Assembly (NCBI RefSeq): GCF_004339095.1
Contig: NZ_SMGQ01000001.1
Location: 1-64,000, forward strand
Reading direction: 5' to 3'
DNA length: 64,000 bases
Origin: Natranaerovirga hydrolytica
GTDB taxonomy: Bacteria > Bacillota > Clostridia > Lachnospirales > DSM-24629
Part shown: piece by piece, positions 35,426 to 44,661 of the stretch
Layout: the number at the start of each line of letters is the position of its first letter
How positions within the stretch are numbered: position 1 is the stretch's first letter
Position numbers and translations under genes: made by a program
Notes under the pieces: model-generated
What the model saw: the letters and a program-made list of their open reading frames with translations, nothing else
Told to the model about the DNA's origin: nothing
Databases searched by the model: none

Positions 35426-36994
35426 ATGTCATATGTAGCATTGTATAGAAAGTTTAGACCAAGAGAATTTAAAGATGTTGTAGGACAAGAACATATTGTA
35501 AAGACGTTAACCAATCAACTAAAGTTTGATAGAGTCGGTCATGCCTATTTGTTTAATGGGACAAGAGGTACAGGGAAAACAAGTACAGCAAAGATATTTG
35601 GAAAAGCAGTTAACTGTTTAAATCCAATGGAAGGCAACCCTTGTAATGAATGCGAAGTTTGCCAAGGTATTAATGAACAAAAATATATGAATATAATAGA
35701 GATCGATGCAGCATCTAATAATGGGGTAGATAATATACGTGACATCCGAGATGAAGTGGTGTATACGCCAACCAATGGTAAATATAAGGTTTATATTATT
35801 GATGAAGTGCATATGCTTTCTATAGGAGCCTTTAATGCGTTATTAAAAACCTTAGAAGAACCGCCAGAGCATGTCATCTTTATATTGGCAACAACAGAGC
35901 CACAAAAAATACCCATAACCATATTATCAAGATGTCAAAGATATGATTTTAAAAGGATATCAGTAGAAACTATAGCCAATCGATTAACAAGATTGATGGA
36001 AGAAGAAAACATAGAAGTAGAAGAAAGAGCCCTTAGATATATATCAAAAGTTGCAGATGGTTCTATGCGTGATGCATTAAGTATCTTAGACCAATGCATA
36101 TCTTTTTTTATAGGAGAAATAATCACAATGGACATGGTTTTAGATATATTAGGGGCGGTAGATACCACTGTATTTAATGATTTGTTAGAAGCCATTATAA
36201 AAAAAGAGGTCAATGCTTGTCTAAAGATAATAGAAAAGATTATCATACAAGGAAGAGATTTGCCCCAATTTATAAATGATTTTATATGGTTTTTAAGAAG
36301 TTTATTGATTACAAAAACCGTTAAAGACCCAAGAGACATTCTTGACATGGCAGATGAATCTATTTTATTATTAAAAGAACAAGGAAAAAACATTGAAGAA
36401 GAGACTGTACTAAGATATATAAGAATACTCTCTGACCTATCCAATCAGATAAAATACTCTTCTCAAAAAAGAGTCTTAACCGAAGTGGCCTTAATTAATA
36501 TGTGTCAACCAGAAATGGAAGAAGATTATACGGCTTTAATCCAACGCATAAAAACAATTGAAAAACAGCTGAAAAATGGTATAATAACTAAAGAAATACC
36601 AAAACAAACCATTATCAATAAAGAAGAACCAAAACAAGAAAAAAAAGAAATAAAAAAACCACAAGCTTTAACAGAAGATATCAAGCAACTAATAGACAAG
36701 TGGGCCATGATTGTTGGCAAATTACCAATGCATATGAAGCCCTATATAAAGCGAACAAAAGCCACCATAGACAATGAACAATTAATCATCATATGTGAAG
36801 ACGAATTGGTTAAAAGTTATTTAGAAGTAGAAGAGAGAAAAGAAACATTAAAAGAAATTATAGAAAGTACTTTGAACAAAACCATTCAACTCAATTTCAA
36901 AGAACTAAAAGAAAATGAGGCTTATAGTGAGAATGATGACATATATGCTAAAATCGAAAAAAAAGTAAACTTTGAAATAAGTTATGAAGATTAA
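35426..36994 (+). CDS. dnaX: DNA polymerase III gamma/tau subunit
   Basis: This 522-residue clamp-loader ATPase has Walker A GTRGTGKTS (residues 45-53), zinc cysteines 64, 73, 76 and 79, Walker B IIDEVHML, and sensor 1 region FILATTEPQKIPITILSRC. Residues 395-420 form a lysine-rich linker to the tau-specific C-terminus. In that linker a run of eight A could cause slippage. I start at ATG 35426, 8 bases after GGAAG; a GTG three codons upstream overlaps that site. ebfC and recR follow in the conserved order. Confidence 0.96.
   Translation: MSYVALYRKFRPREFKDVVGQEHIVKTLTNQLKFDRVGHAYLFNGTRGTGKTSTAKIFGKAVNCLNPMEGNPCNECEVCQGINEQKYMNIIEIDAASNNGVDNIRDIRDEVVYTPTNGKYKVYIIDEVHMLSIGAFNALLKTLEEPPEHVIFILATTEPQKIPITILSRCQRYDFKRISVETIANRLTRLMEEENIEVEERALRYISKVADGSMRDALSILDQCISFFIGEIITMDMVLDILGAVDTTVFNDLLEAIIKKEVNACLKIIEKIIIQGRDLPQFINDFIWFLRSLLITKTVKDPRDILDMADESILLLKEQGKNIEEETVLRYIRILSDLSNQIKYSSQKRVLTEVALINMCQPEMEEDYTALIQRIKTIEKQLKNGIITKEIPKQTIINKEEPKQEKKEIKKPQALTEDIKQLIDKWAMIVGKLPMHMKPYIKRTKATIDNEQLIIICEDELVKSYLEVEERKETLKEIIESTLNKTIQLNFKELKENEAYSENDDIYAKIEKKVNFEISYED
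36639..36647 (+). other. A8G slippage-prone tract in dnaX
   Basis: Eight A then G at codons 405-407. Loss of one A in the transcript would give reading GAA-AAA-AAG-AAA-TAA, an immediate stop, yielding a gamma-like protein of about 408 residues. Confidence 0.45.
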
Positions 36995-37084
36995 TTCATT
37001 GCTTGAACAACTCTTGTGTTAAAAGATGAATAGCACAGGGATAAAGATAGTTTAAATATTTTAATTATAAGGAGGAATTTTATC

Positions 37085-37426
37085 ATGGCAAGACGTGGCG
37101 GAGGATTTCCAGGAGGTATGCCTGGGAATATGAATAACCTAATGAAACAAGCCCAAAAAATGCAAAAACAAGTAGAAACAACACAAAGTGAATTAGAAAA
37201 TAAAATAGTGGAAGCAACAGCTGGTGGTGGTGCAGTAACCGCAAAGGTATCAGGAAAAAAAGAAGTGGTTTCTATTGATTTAAAAGAAGAAATTGTAGAT
37301 CCAGATGATATAGAAATGTTACAAGACTTGGTTTTAGCAGCGGTTAATGAAGCTTTAAGAAAAGCAGATGAAATGGTGAATCAAGAAATGTCTAAGATAA
37401 CAGGTGGTATGGACTTACCATTTTAA
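37085..37426 (+). CDS. ebfC: YbaB/EbfC nucleoid-associated protein
   Basis: This 113-residue protein belongs to the YbaB/EbfC family of dimeric DNA-binding proteins. The glycine-rich N-terminus ([21 protein letters not shown]), [21 protein letters not shown] and the C-terminal [12 protein letters not shown] are typical. It lies between dnaX and recR as in most Firmicutes. The ribosome site AAGGAGG is strong. Confidence 0.95.
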   Translation: MARRGGGFPGGMPGNMNNLMKQAQKMQKQVETTQSELENKIVEATAGGGAVTAKVSGKKEVVSIDLKEEIVDPDDIEMLQDLVLAAVNEALRKADEMVNQEMSKITGGMDLPF

Positions 37427-37497
37427 TGGGTGAAGACTATGAGAGACTGTGGACAATATTTGTATGAGTCAACAGTCTACAAACTGGAATAAAATGA

Positions 37498-37622
37498 TAT
37501 GCGTATGAAAGAGGAAATCTTAAAGTGAACAAGGCTTTAAATTTTCTCTTTCCTTAGATTTAGCAAAATTACTTTTTAAGAGAAACTTGTTCCATAAGCC
37601 AAGTGGAAGGCACAAGCCAGTA
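37498..37622 (+). repeat. Degenerate two-hairpin repeat, unit G
   Basis: Hairpin 1 arms GAAAGAG.AAAT.TTAAAG (37507-37525) and CTTTAA.ATTT.CTCTTTC (37535-37552) keep the family fold with a different sequence. Hairpin 2 keeps GAAACTTGT...GGAAGGCACAAG. It lies between ebfC and recR. TTAATAT ends are not preserved. Confidence 0.6.
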
Positions 37623-37712
37623 CAACCCAAAAGTTTTTTTTATAAAAGGGTGTCAACTCATTTAAAATAATTAGATTATAAATGAGTGCAAGAGAAAGGA
37701 ATGGAAGTTAAG

Positions 37713-38312
37713 ATGGACTATTTTGGAGGCACAATAACCAGATTAATAGAAGAGTTATCAAAATTACCAGGAATAGGTGTGAAAACAGCACAAAGATTGG
37801 CTTTTCATATTATTAATATGCCAATGGAACAAGCAGAAGATTTATCAAAAGCCATTATAGAAGGCAGAAGAAAAGTTAATTATTGTAGTGTTTGTCATAC
37901 GCTAACAGATGAAAAGGTGTGTTCCATTTGTGGCAATGCCAATAGAGACAAAAGCATTATTATGGTAGTAGAAGATTCAAGAGATATGGCAGCGTATGAA
38001 AAAACAAAACAATACAAAGGCCTATATCACATACTACACGGTGCCATATCACCTATGTTAGGAATCGGTCCATCTGAAATCAAGATAAAAGAACTTCTAC
38101 ATCGCCTTAACAACGAAGACATAAAAGAAATAATCTTAGCAACCAATTCTTCAGTAGAAGGAGAAGCCACAGCTATGTACATTAGTAAGCTAATAAAGCC
38201 ACTAGGGGTGCGTATAACAAGAATAGCCAACGGTGTGCCTGTAGGTGGCGACTTAGAATATATTGACGAAGTGACACTGTCAAGGGCGTTAGATGGAAGG
38301 ATAGAATTATAA
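37713..38312 (+). CDS. recR: Recombination mediator protein RecR
   Basis: This 199-residue protein acts with RecF and RecO in loading RecA. It has the helix-hairpin-helix [19 protein letters not shown] (residues 16-34), the zinc finger CSVC/CSIC (Cys58, 61, 70, 73) and a Toprim domain ([12 protein letters not shown]). I start at ATG 37713, matching the normal length, with GGAAG 4-5 bases ahead; two in-frame ATG codons upstream have badly placed ribosome sites. The usual downstream neighbour yaaL lies 20 kb away. Confidence 0.95.
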   Translation: MDYFGGTITRLIEELSKLPGIGVKTAQRLAFHIINMPMEQAEDLSKAIIEGRRKVNYCSVCHTLTDEKVCSICGNANRDKSIIMVVEDSRDMAAYEKTKQYKGLYHILHGAISPMLGIGPSEIKIKELLHRLNNEDIKEIILATNSSVEGEATAMYISKLIKPLGVRITRIANGVPVGGDLEYIDEVTLSRALDGRIEL

Positions 38313-38411
38313 GATATTTCATAGAATAGAAAAAACCAGGTGTTTAACACCAGACATAAAGCATATAATATCATGTAGAATGGTTTCTCACGAGCTTATT
38401 AGAAAAAATCA

Positions 38412-38440
38412 TTGACAAATGAAAAATATATTGTTATACT
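38412..38440 (+). promoter_or_regulatory. SigA promoter of the leuA T-box leader
   Basis: TTGACA, 17 bases, TATACT. Transcription would start near 38447, just before T-box Stem I. Confidence 0.85.
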
Positions 38441-38449
38441 AACAAAAAT

Positions 38450-38834
38450 TAATAATTAAAGACTGTGATAAGGAATAGTAGCTATAAGAGAAATATCAGA
38501 GACTTGTTGGTAGGTGTGAAACAAGATTTCAAATGTAGTGAACTCGCCTTTGAGTTGCTGGCTGAAAGTAAGTAGGTCAAGACGGAAGCCCACCGTTATA
38601 CGGGATAGATATCGGTACAATACCTGTATTAAAAAACAACCAAGAGTGGTATAGCAGATCATACTTCTGTCTCTTTAGAGACGGGAGTTTTTTTAGTTTA
38701 GCGAAGCACTGGTTTTTTGAATGGTGTAGTATCGGTATCGAAAAAGTGTATACCTTTTTTGGTATAAATAAGAGTGGTACCGCGGAAACGCCCCCTTTCG
38801 TCTCTTTTGAGAAGTTAGGGGGCGTTTATTTTAT
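38450..38834 (+). promoter_or_regulatory. T-box riboswitch of leuA with two T-box/terminator modules
   Basis: One Stem I (GACT 38460s pairing with GGTC; AGTA motif; specifier loop GAGTTGCTGGCTGAA around 38552-38566) precedes two T-box sequences. The first, AAGAGTGGTATAGCAGA (38642-38658), is degenerate and followed by terminator 38662-38694. The second, AAGAGTGGTACCGCGG (38770-38785), is canonical and followed by terminator 38786-38834. CTG at 38558-38560 gives Leu, fitting leuA. Both modules carry TGGT, which matches an A discriminator as in tRNA-Leu. A TGG (Trp) reading one base later is less likely. Confidence 0.88.
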
Positions 38835-38855
38835 TCTAAAAAAGGAGTGTATACG

Positions 38856-40370
38856 ATGAAAAAGATTTATGTATTTGATACAACATTAAGAGATGGTGAA
38901 CAGGTTCCAGGAGCAAAATTAAACTTAATAGAAAAAGTTCAAATAGCGAAACAACTTGAAAAATTAAATGTAGACTTTATGGAAGTTGGTTTTCCTTCTT
39001 CTTCTCAAGGGGATTTTGAAGCAGTAAAAACCATTGCAAAAGAAGTTAAAAATGTAGCCATTACAGGTTTAGGTAGGGCAGTAAAAGAAGATATAGACAT
39101 TATATATGACAGTTTAAAAGATGCAGAAAATCCATTGATTCATATTGTCCTTGGGTCCTCTAATATTCATATGTCCAAGAAATTTAAAAAAAGTCCAGAA
39201 CAAATTCTACAAATGGGTGTAGACGCAGTAAAATATGCCAAAAAATATATGCCACAAGTACAATACTCATTAGAAGATGCCAGTCGCTCTGATTTTGAAT
39301 ATATATGGCAAACCATAGAAGGGGTTGTAAATGCAGGTGCAACCATTGTTAATGTACCGGATACAGTGGGATTTGCACTACCTGAAACCTTTGGAGAAGT
39401 GATTTATAAAATAAACGATCGATTAATGAACTTAAATCCAGAAGTGTTACTAAGTGTTCATTGTCATAACGATACAGGCCTTGGAACAGCTAACACATTA
39501 GCAGCCGTTAGAAATGGTGCCAATAAAGTAGAATGTACCATCAATGGCATTGGCGAGCGAGCAGGAAACACATCATTAGAAGAAGTGGTTATGGGCATCC
39601 AATTACACCCAGACTATTATAACGGGTATACAGATATTAATACAAAACAAATATATGAAACCTCTAGAATGGTCAGTGGGATTATGGGGTTAGATGTACA
39701 AGTGAATAAAGCCATAACAGGAGAAAACGCATTTGCCCATTCATCAGGTATCCATCAAGATGGTTTGCTAAAATCAAAAGACGTATATGAAATCTTTGAG
39801 CCAGAAACCATAGGCGCGCCACCAATGGAGATTATCTTAACAGCTCGATCAGGTAAACATGCATTTGAATATGTGTCCAAAGCATTAGGCTATAAAATAC
39901 CAGAAGAACAATTGATGCCATTACACAAAAAATTTCTAGCCATGGCAGATGAGAAAAAAGAAATTTACTACAATGATATTATTAATCTATTAGACAAAGA
40001 AAACGTTACAAAAGAAAAAAATATAGAACTTTGGGAACTTCTAGAATTTCAAATGTCTATTAACAGTAACTTGCCATCGGCCACAGTTAAACTGAAAAAA
40101 GGTGAAGAAGTCGTCATAACCAGTGAAAGTGGAACAGGAGCTGTAGACGCACTATACAGTGCAATTATAAAAGGTGTCAATTTACCAATACAATTAAATG
40201 ACTATCGAATTAATAGCCTAAGTAGGGGTAAGGAAAGTTTAGGCAAAGCCACAGTAGAAATTAGATATAACCATAAGACCTATAACGGTAAAGCCATAGA
40301 AAAAGACGTCATGAAAGCCAGTGCGTTAGCGTTAGTTAATGGAATAAACAAAATGTTATTGAGCAATTAA
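38856..40370 (+). CDS. leuA: 2-isopropylmalate synthase
   Basis: This 504-residue enzyme catalyses the first committed step of leucine synthesis from acetyl-CoA and 2-oxoisovalerate. The DRE-TIM barrel starts VFDTTLRDGEQVPGAKLN (residues 5-22), with metal ligands in HCHNDTGLG and the C-terminal LeuA regulatory domain from about 385, which should bind leucine. I start at ATG 38856 with AAAGGAG ahead. It stands alone without leuBCD. Control is by the T-box leader, so transcription should rise when charged tRNA-Leu is scarce. Confidence 0.95.
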   Translation: MKKIYVFDTTLRDGEQVPGAKLNLIEKVQIAKQLEKLNVDFMEVGFPSSSQGDFEAVKTIAKEVKNVAITGLGRAVKEDIDIIYDSLKDAENPLIHIVLGSSNIHMSKKFKKSPEQILQMGVDAVKYAKKYMPQVQYSLEDASRSDFEYIWQTIEGVVNAGATIVNVPDTVGFALPETFGEVIYKINDRLMNLNPEVLLSVHCHNDTGLGTANTLAAVRNGANKVECTINGIGERAGNTSLEEVVMGIQLHPDYYNGYTDINTKQIYETSRMVSGIMGLDVQVNKAITGENAFAHSSGIHQDGLLKSKDVYEIFEPETIGAPPMEIILTARSGKHAFEYVSKALGYKIPEEQLMPLHKKFLAMADEKKEIYYNDIINLLDKENVTKEKNIELWELLEFQMSINSNLPSATVKLKKGEEVVITSESGTGAVDALYSAIIKGVNLPIQLNDYRINSLSRGKESLGKATVEIRYNHKTYNGKAIEKDVMKASALALVNGINKMLLSN

Positions 40371-40374
40371 ATTG

Positions 40375-40408
40375 AAGGAATCAAAAGGCCGTTCTTTTGA
40401 TTCCTTTA
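40375..40408 (+). terminator. leuA terminator built from a GGGACGG-type repeat
   Basis: AAGGAATCAAAAG pairs with CTTTTGATTCCTTT around GCCGTT. The ATCAAAAGG...CGTTCTTTTGAT core resembles the dispersed repeats at 42633, 49640 and 58661. Confidence 0.8.
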
Positions 40409-40431
40409 TTGACTCTGGAGGCGTATAAGCA

Positions 40432-40460
40432 TTGACAAAAGCACAAACAAAAGGTAAAAT
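40432..40460 (+). promoter_or_regulatory. SigA promoter of the first chemoreceptor
   Basis: TTGACA, 17 bases, TAAAAT, giving a leader of about 100 bases before the chemoreceptor at 40568. Confidence 0.7.
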
Positions 40461-40567
40461 TAATATATTATGATATATAGATATTGTAAGAATTTGTATT
40501 GCGATCCATAGTATTTGTGTATCAATAAAGATACCGACATAAAAAATACAGCCAAAGGAGTGATCTA

Positions 40568-42298
40568 ATGAAAAGTATAAAAGGTAAATTAACACTGATA
40601 ACAACACTTATATTAATCTTTAGTATTTTGAGCATCAGTATATTTTCATTGATGCAGTTTACAAGTGTTGCACGAAGCGTGTCTCGTAGCATTATTGAAG
40701 ATAACTTACAATCCAATATAGCTGTTATGAACAGATATATAGAATATGAATTTGGTTCTTTGAATTTAGAAAATAATACATTTGTTAATGACCAAGGAGA
40801 GGCAATTCGTGATCCTCAAGACTTTATTGAAACATTTATAGAAGATATTAATGCAATAGGAACGCTTTTTATAAAAGAAGACAATGACTTTAAACGTATT
40901 GCCACCAATCTTAGAGACACCAACAATGCATTGGTACTAGATACGTATTTAGGACAAGATCATCCGGGTTATGAGCGGATTACAAATGGAGAAAATTATC
41001 TAGGAGAAGCAACATTGTTTGAAAGAAATTATTATACAATATATACACCAATCATAAATAATGGTGAAGCCATAGGAATAATGTTTATTGGCATACCCAT
41101 AGATGAAATTTTTCATTTTATTGGACAAAATGTTGAACGTAATCAAAATACCATCGTGGGTATTGGCTCTATTGTATTAACAATGAGTATCTTGCTAATG
41201 TATCAATACAGTAGAAAATTATCTAATAAAATAAAATATCTAACCAATCACTCCAAAGAGATTGCGAGAGGAAAGTTAAATAAAACAATAGAAGAACGCT
41301 ATTTAAAAGGTAGAGATGAATTAAGTCAGTTAGCACATTCTTATCAAGAAACGCAAAAAAACTTATCTAACTTAATAAACAAAATACAAGAGTCGTCTTC
41401 AAACGTTTCAGATTACACCGCTAATGTGAATGATATTACGGAGCAGATATCTGCTTCAACAGATGAAGTGGCTCAAACTATGGAAAGAATAGCATCCACG
41501 ACACAAGAACAATCAATTGATACTCAAAAAGCATCAGAAAGTGTCATAGAATTAGGCTATAGTATTGAAAAAAGTGGGATAGCTATGAAAAAATTGACTC
41601 GGGTTTCTCAATCAATAGACACAAGAACCCAAACAGGAACTCAGATTATTAATGACTTATCCAATAAAACCAATGCCAATGAAAAAGCAATTAATACAAT
41701 ATTTGAAACCATTGAACAAACCAACGAAAGTTCTAAAAAAATAGGTGAGGTGACTAAAGTTATTTCTTCTATTGCAGATCAGACAAATTTACTGGCTTTA
41801 AATGCGACCATTGAAGCAGCAAGAGCAGGTGAACATGGTAAAGGTTTTGCAGTAGTGGCGTCTGAGATTAGACAATTGGCAGAAGAGTCAACAAAATCCA
41901 CAGAAGCCATTCAAGAAATGATAAATAATTTACAGTCTAATGTGAATACGTCAGTAGAATCAATCGATCAGGTCAAAGATATATTGATGTCACAAGTAGA
42001 TAGCGTTAAGGATACTCAAAAAATATACGTTAAAATTAATAGCGCCATTTCTGCGGCAATTAAAATTATTAAAACATTAGACGAATCAGGTTTACAAATG
42101 GAAGATAACAAAAATAAAATAACAGAGGTTATTGGTAATTTATCAGCAACAGCACAAGAAAATGCTGCAGGTACTCAGGAAACATCTGCATCAGTAGAAG
42201 AATTATCAGCAACAATGGCAGAAATCAATAAAACCAGTGAACAACTAACAGAAATGGTGGTAGAACTTAATGATATGGCAAAAACATTTGAAGTATAA
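40568..42298 (+). CDS. Methyl-accepting chemotaxis protein with Cache3/Cache2-type sensor
   Basis: This 576-residue receptor has two membrane helices (about 8-30 and 196-216) around an extracellular sensor with the Cache3-Cache2 fusion pattern ([46 protein letters not shown]). HAMP (about 217-270) and the signalling domain follow. The hairpin tip [28 protein letters not shown] is highly conserved. No C-terminal pentapeptide tether is seen. Ligand unknown. AAAGGAG precedes the ATG. Confidence 0.94.
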   Translation: MKSIKGKLTLITTLILIFSILSISIFSLMQFTSVARSVSRSIIEDNLQSNIAVMNRYIEYEFGSLNLENNTFVNDQGEAIRDPQDFIETFIEDINAIGTLFIKEDNDFKRIATNLRDTNNALVLDTYLGQDHPGYERITNGENYLGEATLFERNYYTIYTPIINNGEAIGIMFIGIPIDEIFHFIGQNVERNQNTIVGIGSIVLTMSILLMYQYSRKLSNKIKYLTNHSKEIARGKLNKTIEERYLKGRDELSQLAHSYQETQKNLSNLINKIQESSSNVSDYTANVNDITEQISASTDEVAQTMERIASTTQEQSIDTQKASESVIELGYSIEKSGIAMKKLTRVSQSIDTRTQTGTQIINDLSNKTNANEKAINTIFETIEQTNESSKKIGEVTKVISSIADQTNLLALNATIEAARAGEHGKGFAVVASEIRQLAEESTKSTEAIQEMINNLQSNVNTSVESIDQVKDILMSQVDSVKDTQKIYVKINSAISAAIKIIKTLDESGLQMEDNKNKITEVIGNLSATAQENAAGTQETSASVEELSATMAEINKTSEQLTEMVVELNDMAKTFEV

Positions 42299-42445
42299 AT
42301 AATTGGTAGAACCAAAAGAAATGATTTTATGTTATAAAGTTTTAAATGAGCTACCAAACGTAAAAATTTTAGACAGATAATCTCCTTGCAAATTTTAAGG
42401 GCAAACAAAAGCTTTATTCCCTCTGATTACCAAGAGATAAGGGAT

Positions 42446-42626
42446 ATTTTACTCTCCGGTGTTCATTATAAAAAAATTCGTGAGCCACTTAACTTATAAA
42501 ACTAAAGATTAACGTGAAGAAACAGCGTCTGTTTGAGCGATAGGGAGTTTAGCTGTTTTAGTAAATCTTTAATTTTATAAGTTGTAGTGGGTAGAATTTT
42601 TTTATCTGAACACCGGAGAGTAAAAT
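42446..42626. repeat. 181-bp nested palindrome, MITE-like or structured RNA
   Basis: Outer arms ATTTTACTCTCCGGTGTTCA (42446-42465) and its exact reverse complement (42607-42626) continue through AAAAAAATTC. A second nested pair is CCACTTAACTTATAAAA with TTTTATAAGTTG.AGTGG. A third is AAACAGC with GCTGTTT. No open frame lies inside. It occupies the convergent gap between a chemoreceptor and the TRAP operon. The rest of the 42299-42445 stretch shows nothing recognisable. Confidence 0.85.
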
Positions 42627-42632
42627 TCAATC

Positions 42633-42681
42633 AAAAAGATCCGTCCCTTCTGATTCCAAAAAGGACCGTCCCTTCTGATTA
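42633..42681. repeat. GGACCGTCCC-type dispersed repeat, two partial copies
   Basis: AAAAAGATCCGTCCCTTCTGATT is followed by CAAAAAGGACCGTCCCTTCT and GATTAG. The core is the reverse complement of that at 49651. It reaches the last codons of dctM. Confidence 0.8.
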
Positions 42682-43962
42682 GTAACTAAGGACACTAGGT
42701 AACCAAGTTGTTAAAGCGGGGACCAAACTAATTAACACCAATACAACAATATTACAGATTATAAAAGGTAAAGCGCCTTTAAAGATTTGAAGTATGGGCA
42801 TTCGATTGATTTTAGTACAAGCATTAAGACACATACCCACTGGTGGTGTAACCAATCCAATACCAAGACCTGTAATCATCATCGCCCCAAACTGTAATTC
42901 GCTTACGCCTACGCTTTGCATAACCGGTAATAATATAGGTGATAATAATAATATAGCAGGTGTTACATCAATAAAAGTACCCAGTAACAAGATAATGATG
43001 TCAAATAAAATAACGTAACCCCAAAGTGGCATATCCAAAGCTAGGAAGAAGGAAGCTACCACAGTTGGAATATTAGCCATTGTTAAAAGCCAAGTAAAAA
43101 TCGTTGTAAACCCAATAATAATCATAATAGAACTAGACGCAATAAAAGTCTTCTTTAGCGCTTTAATGACTTTTTGTATGGTCAGTTCTCTATAAACAAA
43201 GAAGCCTACAAGTAAGGCATAAAAAACAGCAACACCAGCAGACTCACTAGCAGTCGTTACGCCAAAAGAAACAAAGACAACAATAATAACTGGCATAGCC
43301 AATGCAGGAACACCGCTTAAAATGGCTTTTAAAAAGTCTATTAGGACAAAAGGTGTTTTAGGTGGGTGATACCCTTTTTTTCTAGAAATGAAAAAAACTA
43401 AAAACAACTGACTAATACCAATCATAAGCCCTGGAATTAATCCAGCAATAAATAAATTACCTACAGAAGCGCCAGAAACCATTGCATAAACAATCATTGG
43501 CACACTAGGTGGAATAATCATTCCCATTGTAGAAGATGCAACGGTAACACCAGCTGCAAATTTTGAAGGATATCCATTTTCCTCCATAGAAGGAATCATA
43601 ACAGAGCCAATGGCAGATGTATCAGCAACAGAGGAACCGGAAATACCGCCAAATAGCATACTAGAGACAATATTTACTTCACCTAAACCACCTCTAAAAG
43701 GCTTAACTAAGTACATACATAGATTAATAATTCTTTTTGTAATACCACCTGTATTCATTAATTCTCCAGCAAAAATAAATAATGGCATCGCAATCATAAC
43801 AAAACTAAAAACGCCACCCCAAACCCTTTGAGGCAACATTGGAATTAAATGTGGCACATTGGTTTGCATATAGATTAAAGCAGAAGCCCCTATTGAAAAA
43901 GCTAAGGGTACACCAATGACAGCTAATACAATCAGCAATATAAGCATAATAAACATAGCCAT
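42679..43962 (-). CDS. dctM: TRAP transporter large permease DctM
   Basis: This 427-residue membrane protein is the large TRAP subunit, using a sodium gradient to import an organic acid. About 12 helices are visible with family motifs (GVPLAFSIGASA, FGGISGSSVADTSAIGSVMIPSM, GMIIPPSVPMIVYA, TGLGIGLVTPPVGMCLN). I start at ATG 43962, 9 bases after GGAGAG; a TTG two codons earlier is too close to that site. It is last in the dctP-dctQ-dctM operon. Confidence 0.95.
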   Translation of the reverse strand: MAMFIMLILLIVLAVIGVPLAFSIGASALIYMQTNVPHLIPMLPQRVWGGVFSFVMIAMPLFIFAGELMNTGGITKRIINLCMYLVKPFRGGLGEVNIVSSMLFGGISGSSVADTSAIGSVMIPSMEENGYPSKFAAGVTVASSTMGMIIPPSVPMIVYAMVSGASVGNLFIAGLIPGLMIGISQLFLVFFISRKKGYHPPKTPFVLIDFLKAILSGVPALAMPVIIVVFVSFGVTTASESAGVAVFYALLVGFFVYRELTIQKVIKALKKTFIASSSIMIIIGFTTIFTWLLTMANIPTVVASFFLALDMPLWGYVILFDIIILLLGTFIDVTPAILLLSPILLPVMQSVGVSELQFGAMMITGLGIGLVTPPVGMCLNACTKINRMPILQIFKGALPFIICNIVVLVLISLVPALTTWLPSVLSY

Positions 43963-44027
43963 ATACAATCACTCTCCTTGTTTACATTCCTTAGGAATGT
44001 TATTTCTGTCAATATGTTCATACGTGT

Positions 44028-44552
44028 TTATTTAAGTACAATTTTTTTCTCATAATCACTTAGAGGTGCACGAGCAATACGTATTAATTTTATAATAATA
44101 CATACAAATGCAATAGAAGCACCTAAAGGAATAATGCCATACATCCAATAAGTAGGAATTCTCATACCCATAGATAAATGCTTTCCATATTGAAGGGTGT
44201 AAGATAATCCGTACTTAATAATAATCCAATCAACAAATAGAACAATAAGATAATTGAAAAATGTAACCCATTTTTTAATGAGAGGTGGAAAAAAATCATA
44301 AAAACTATCAATGACAATATGTTCATCTTCAATAATACAAATGCCTATTCCCCAAAATGTCGTAAATGCAAATAAAGTCGTCATAAATTCTTCTAAGGCT
44401 GCGTAAGATAGTCCGAAAAAATACCTCATAATAACTGAAGAAATGACACAAGTCGCTAAAAAAGCTACTGCAAAAATCCCAATACCCATATAAATCTTAT
44501 ACATCCATTTACCTAACCGATTAATCGCTTTTATAGTAATCACTCCTAACAT
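44028..44552 (-). CDS. dctQ: TRAP transporter small permease DctQ
   Basis: This small TRAP subunit has four membrane helices and the family segments VISSVIMRYFFGLSYAALEEFMT and IVIDSFYDFFP. The true start is unclear. I give ATG 44552 (174 residues), which has no ribosome site. A GTG at 44585 also lacks one. The only good site, AGGAG at 44547-44543, stands 8 bases before an in-frame ATA at 44534 that begins exactly where homologous sequences would. It lies between dctP and dctM in one operon. Confidence 0.88.
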   Translation of the reverse strand: MLGVITIKAINRLGKWMYKIYMGIGIFAVAFLATCVISSVIMRYFFGLSYAALEEFMTTLFAFTTFWGIGICIIEDEHIVIDSFYDFFPPLIKKWVTFFNYLIVLFVDWIIIKYGLSYTLQYGKHLSMGMRIPTYWMYGIIPLGASIAFVCIIIKLIRIARAPLSDYEKKIVLK

Positions 44553-44661
44553 CAAGAATATAAAAAGGTTGAAAATGTAAATCACAAGTAATAACCAAAG
44601 GCTGTGACTTACATTTTCATTAGAGGGGGCAGGAAAGTATGAAAAAGTTATCTATAATAAA

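Noticed and set aside
38559-38561. TGG (Trp) as the T-box specifier
   Set aside because: The downstream gene is leuA, CTG overlaps it one base earlier and is followed by a purine, and TGGT in both T-box sequences calls for an A discriminator, whereas bacterial tRNA-Trp normally has G.
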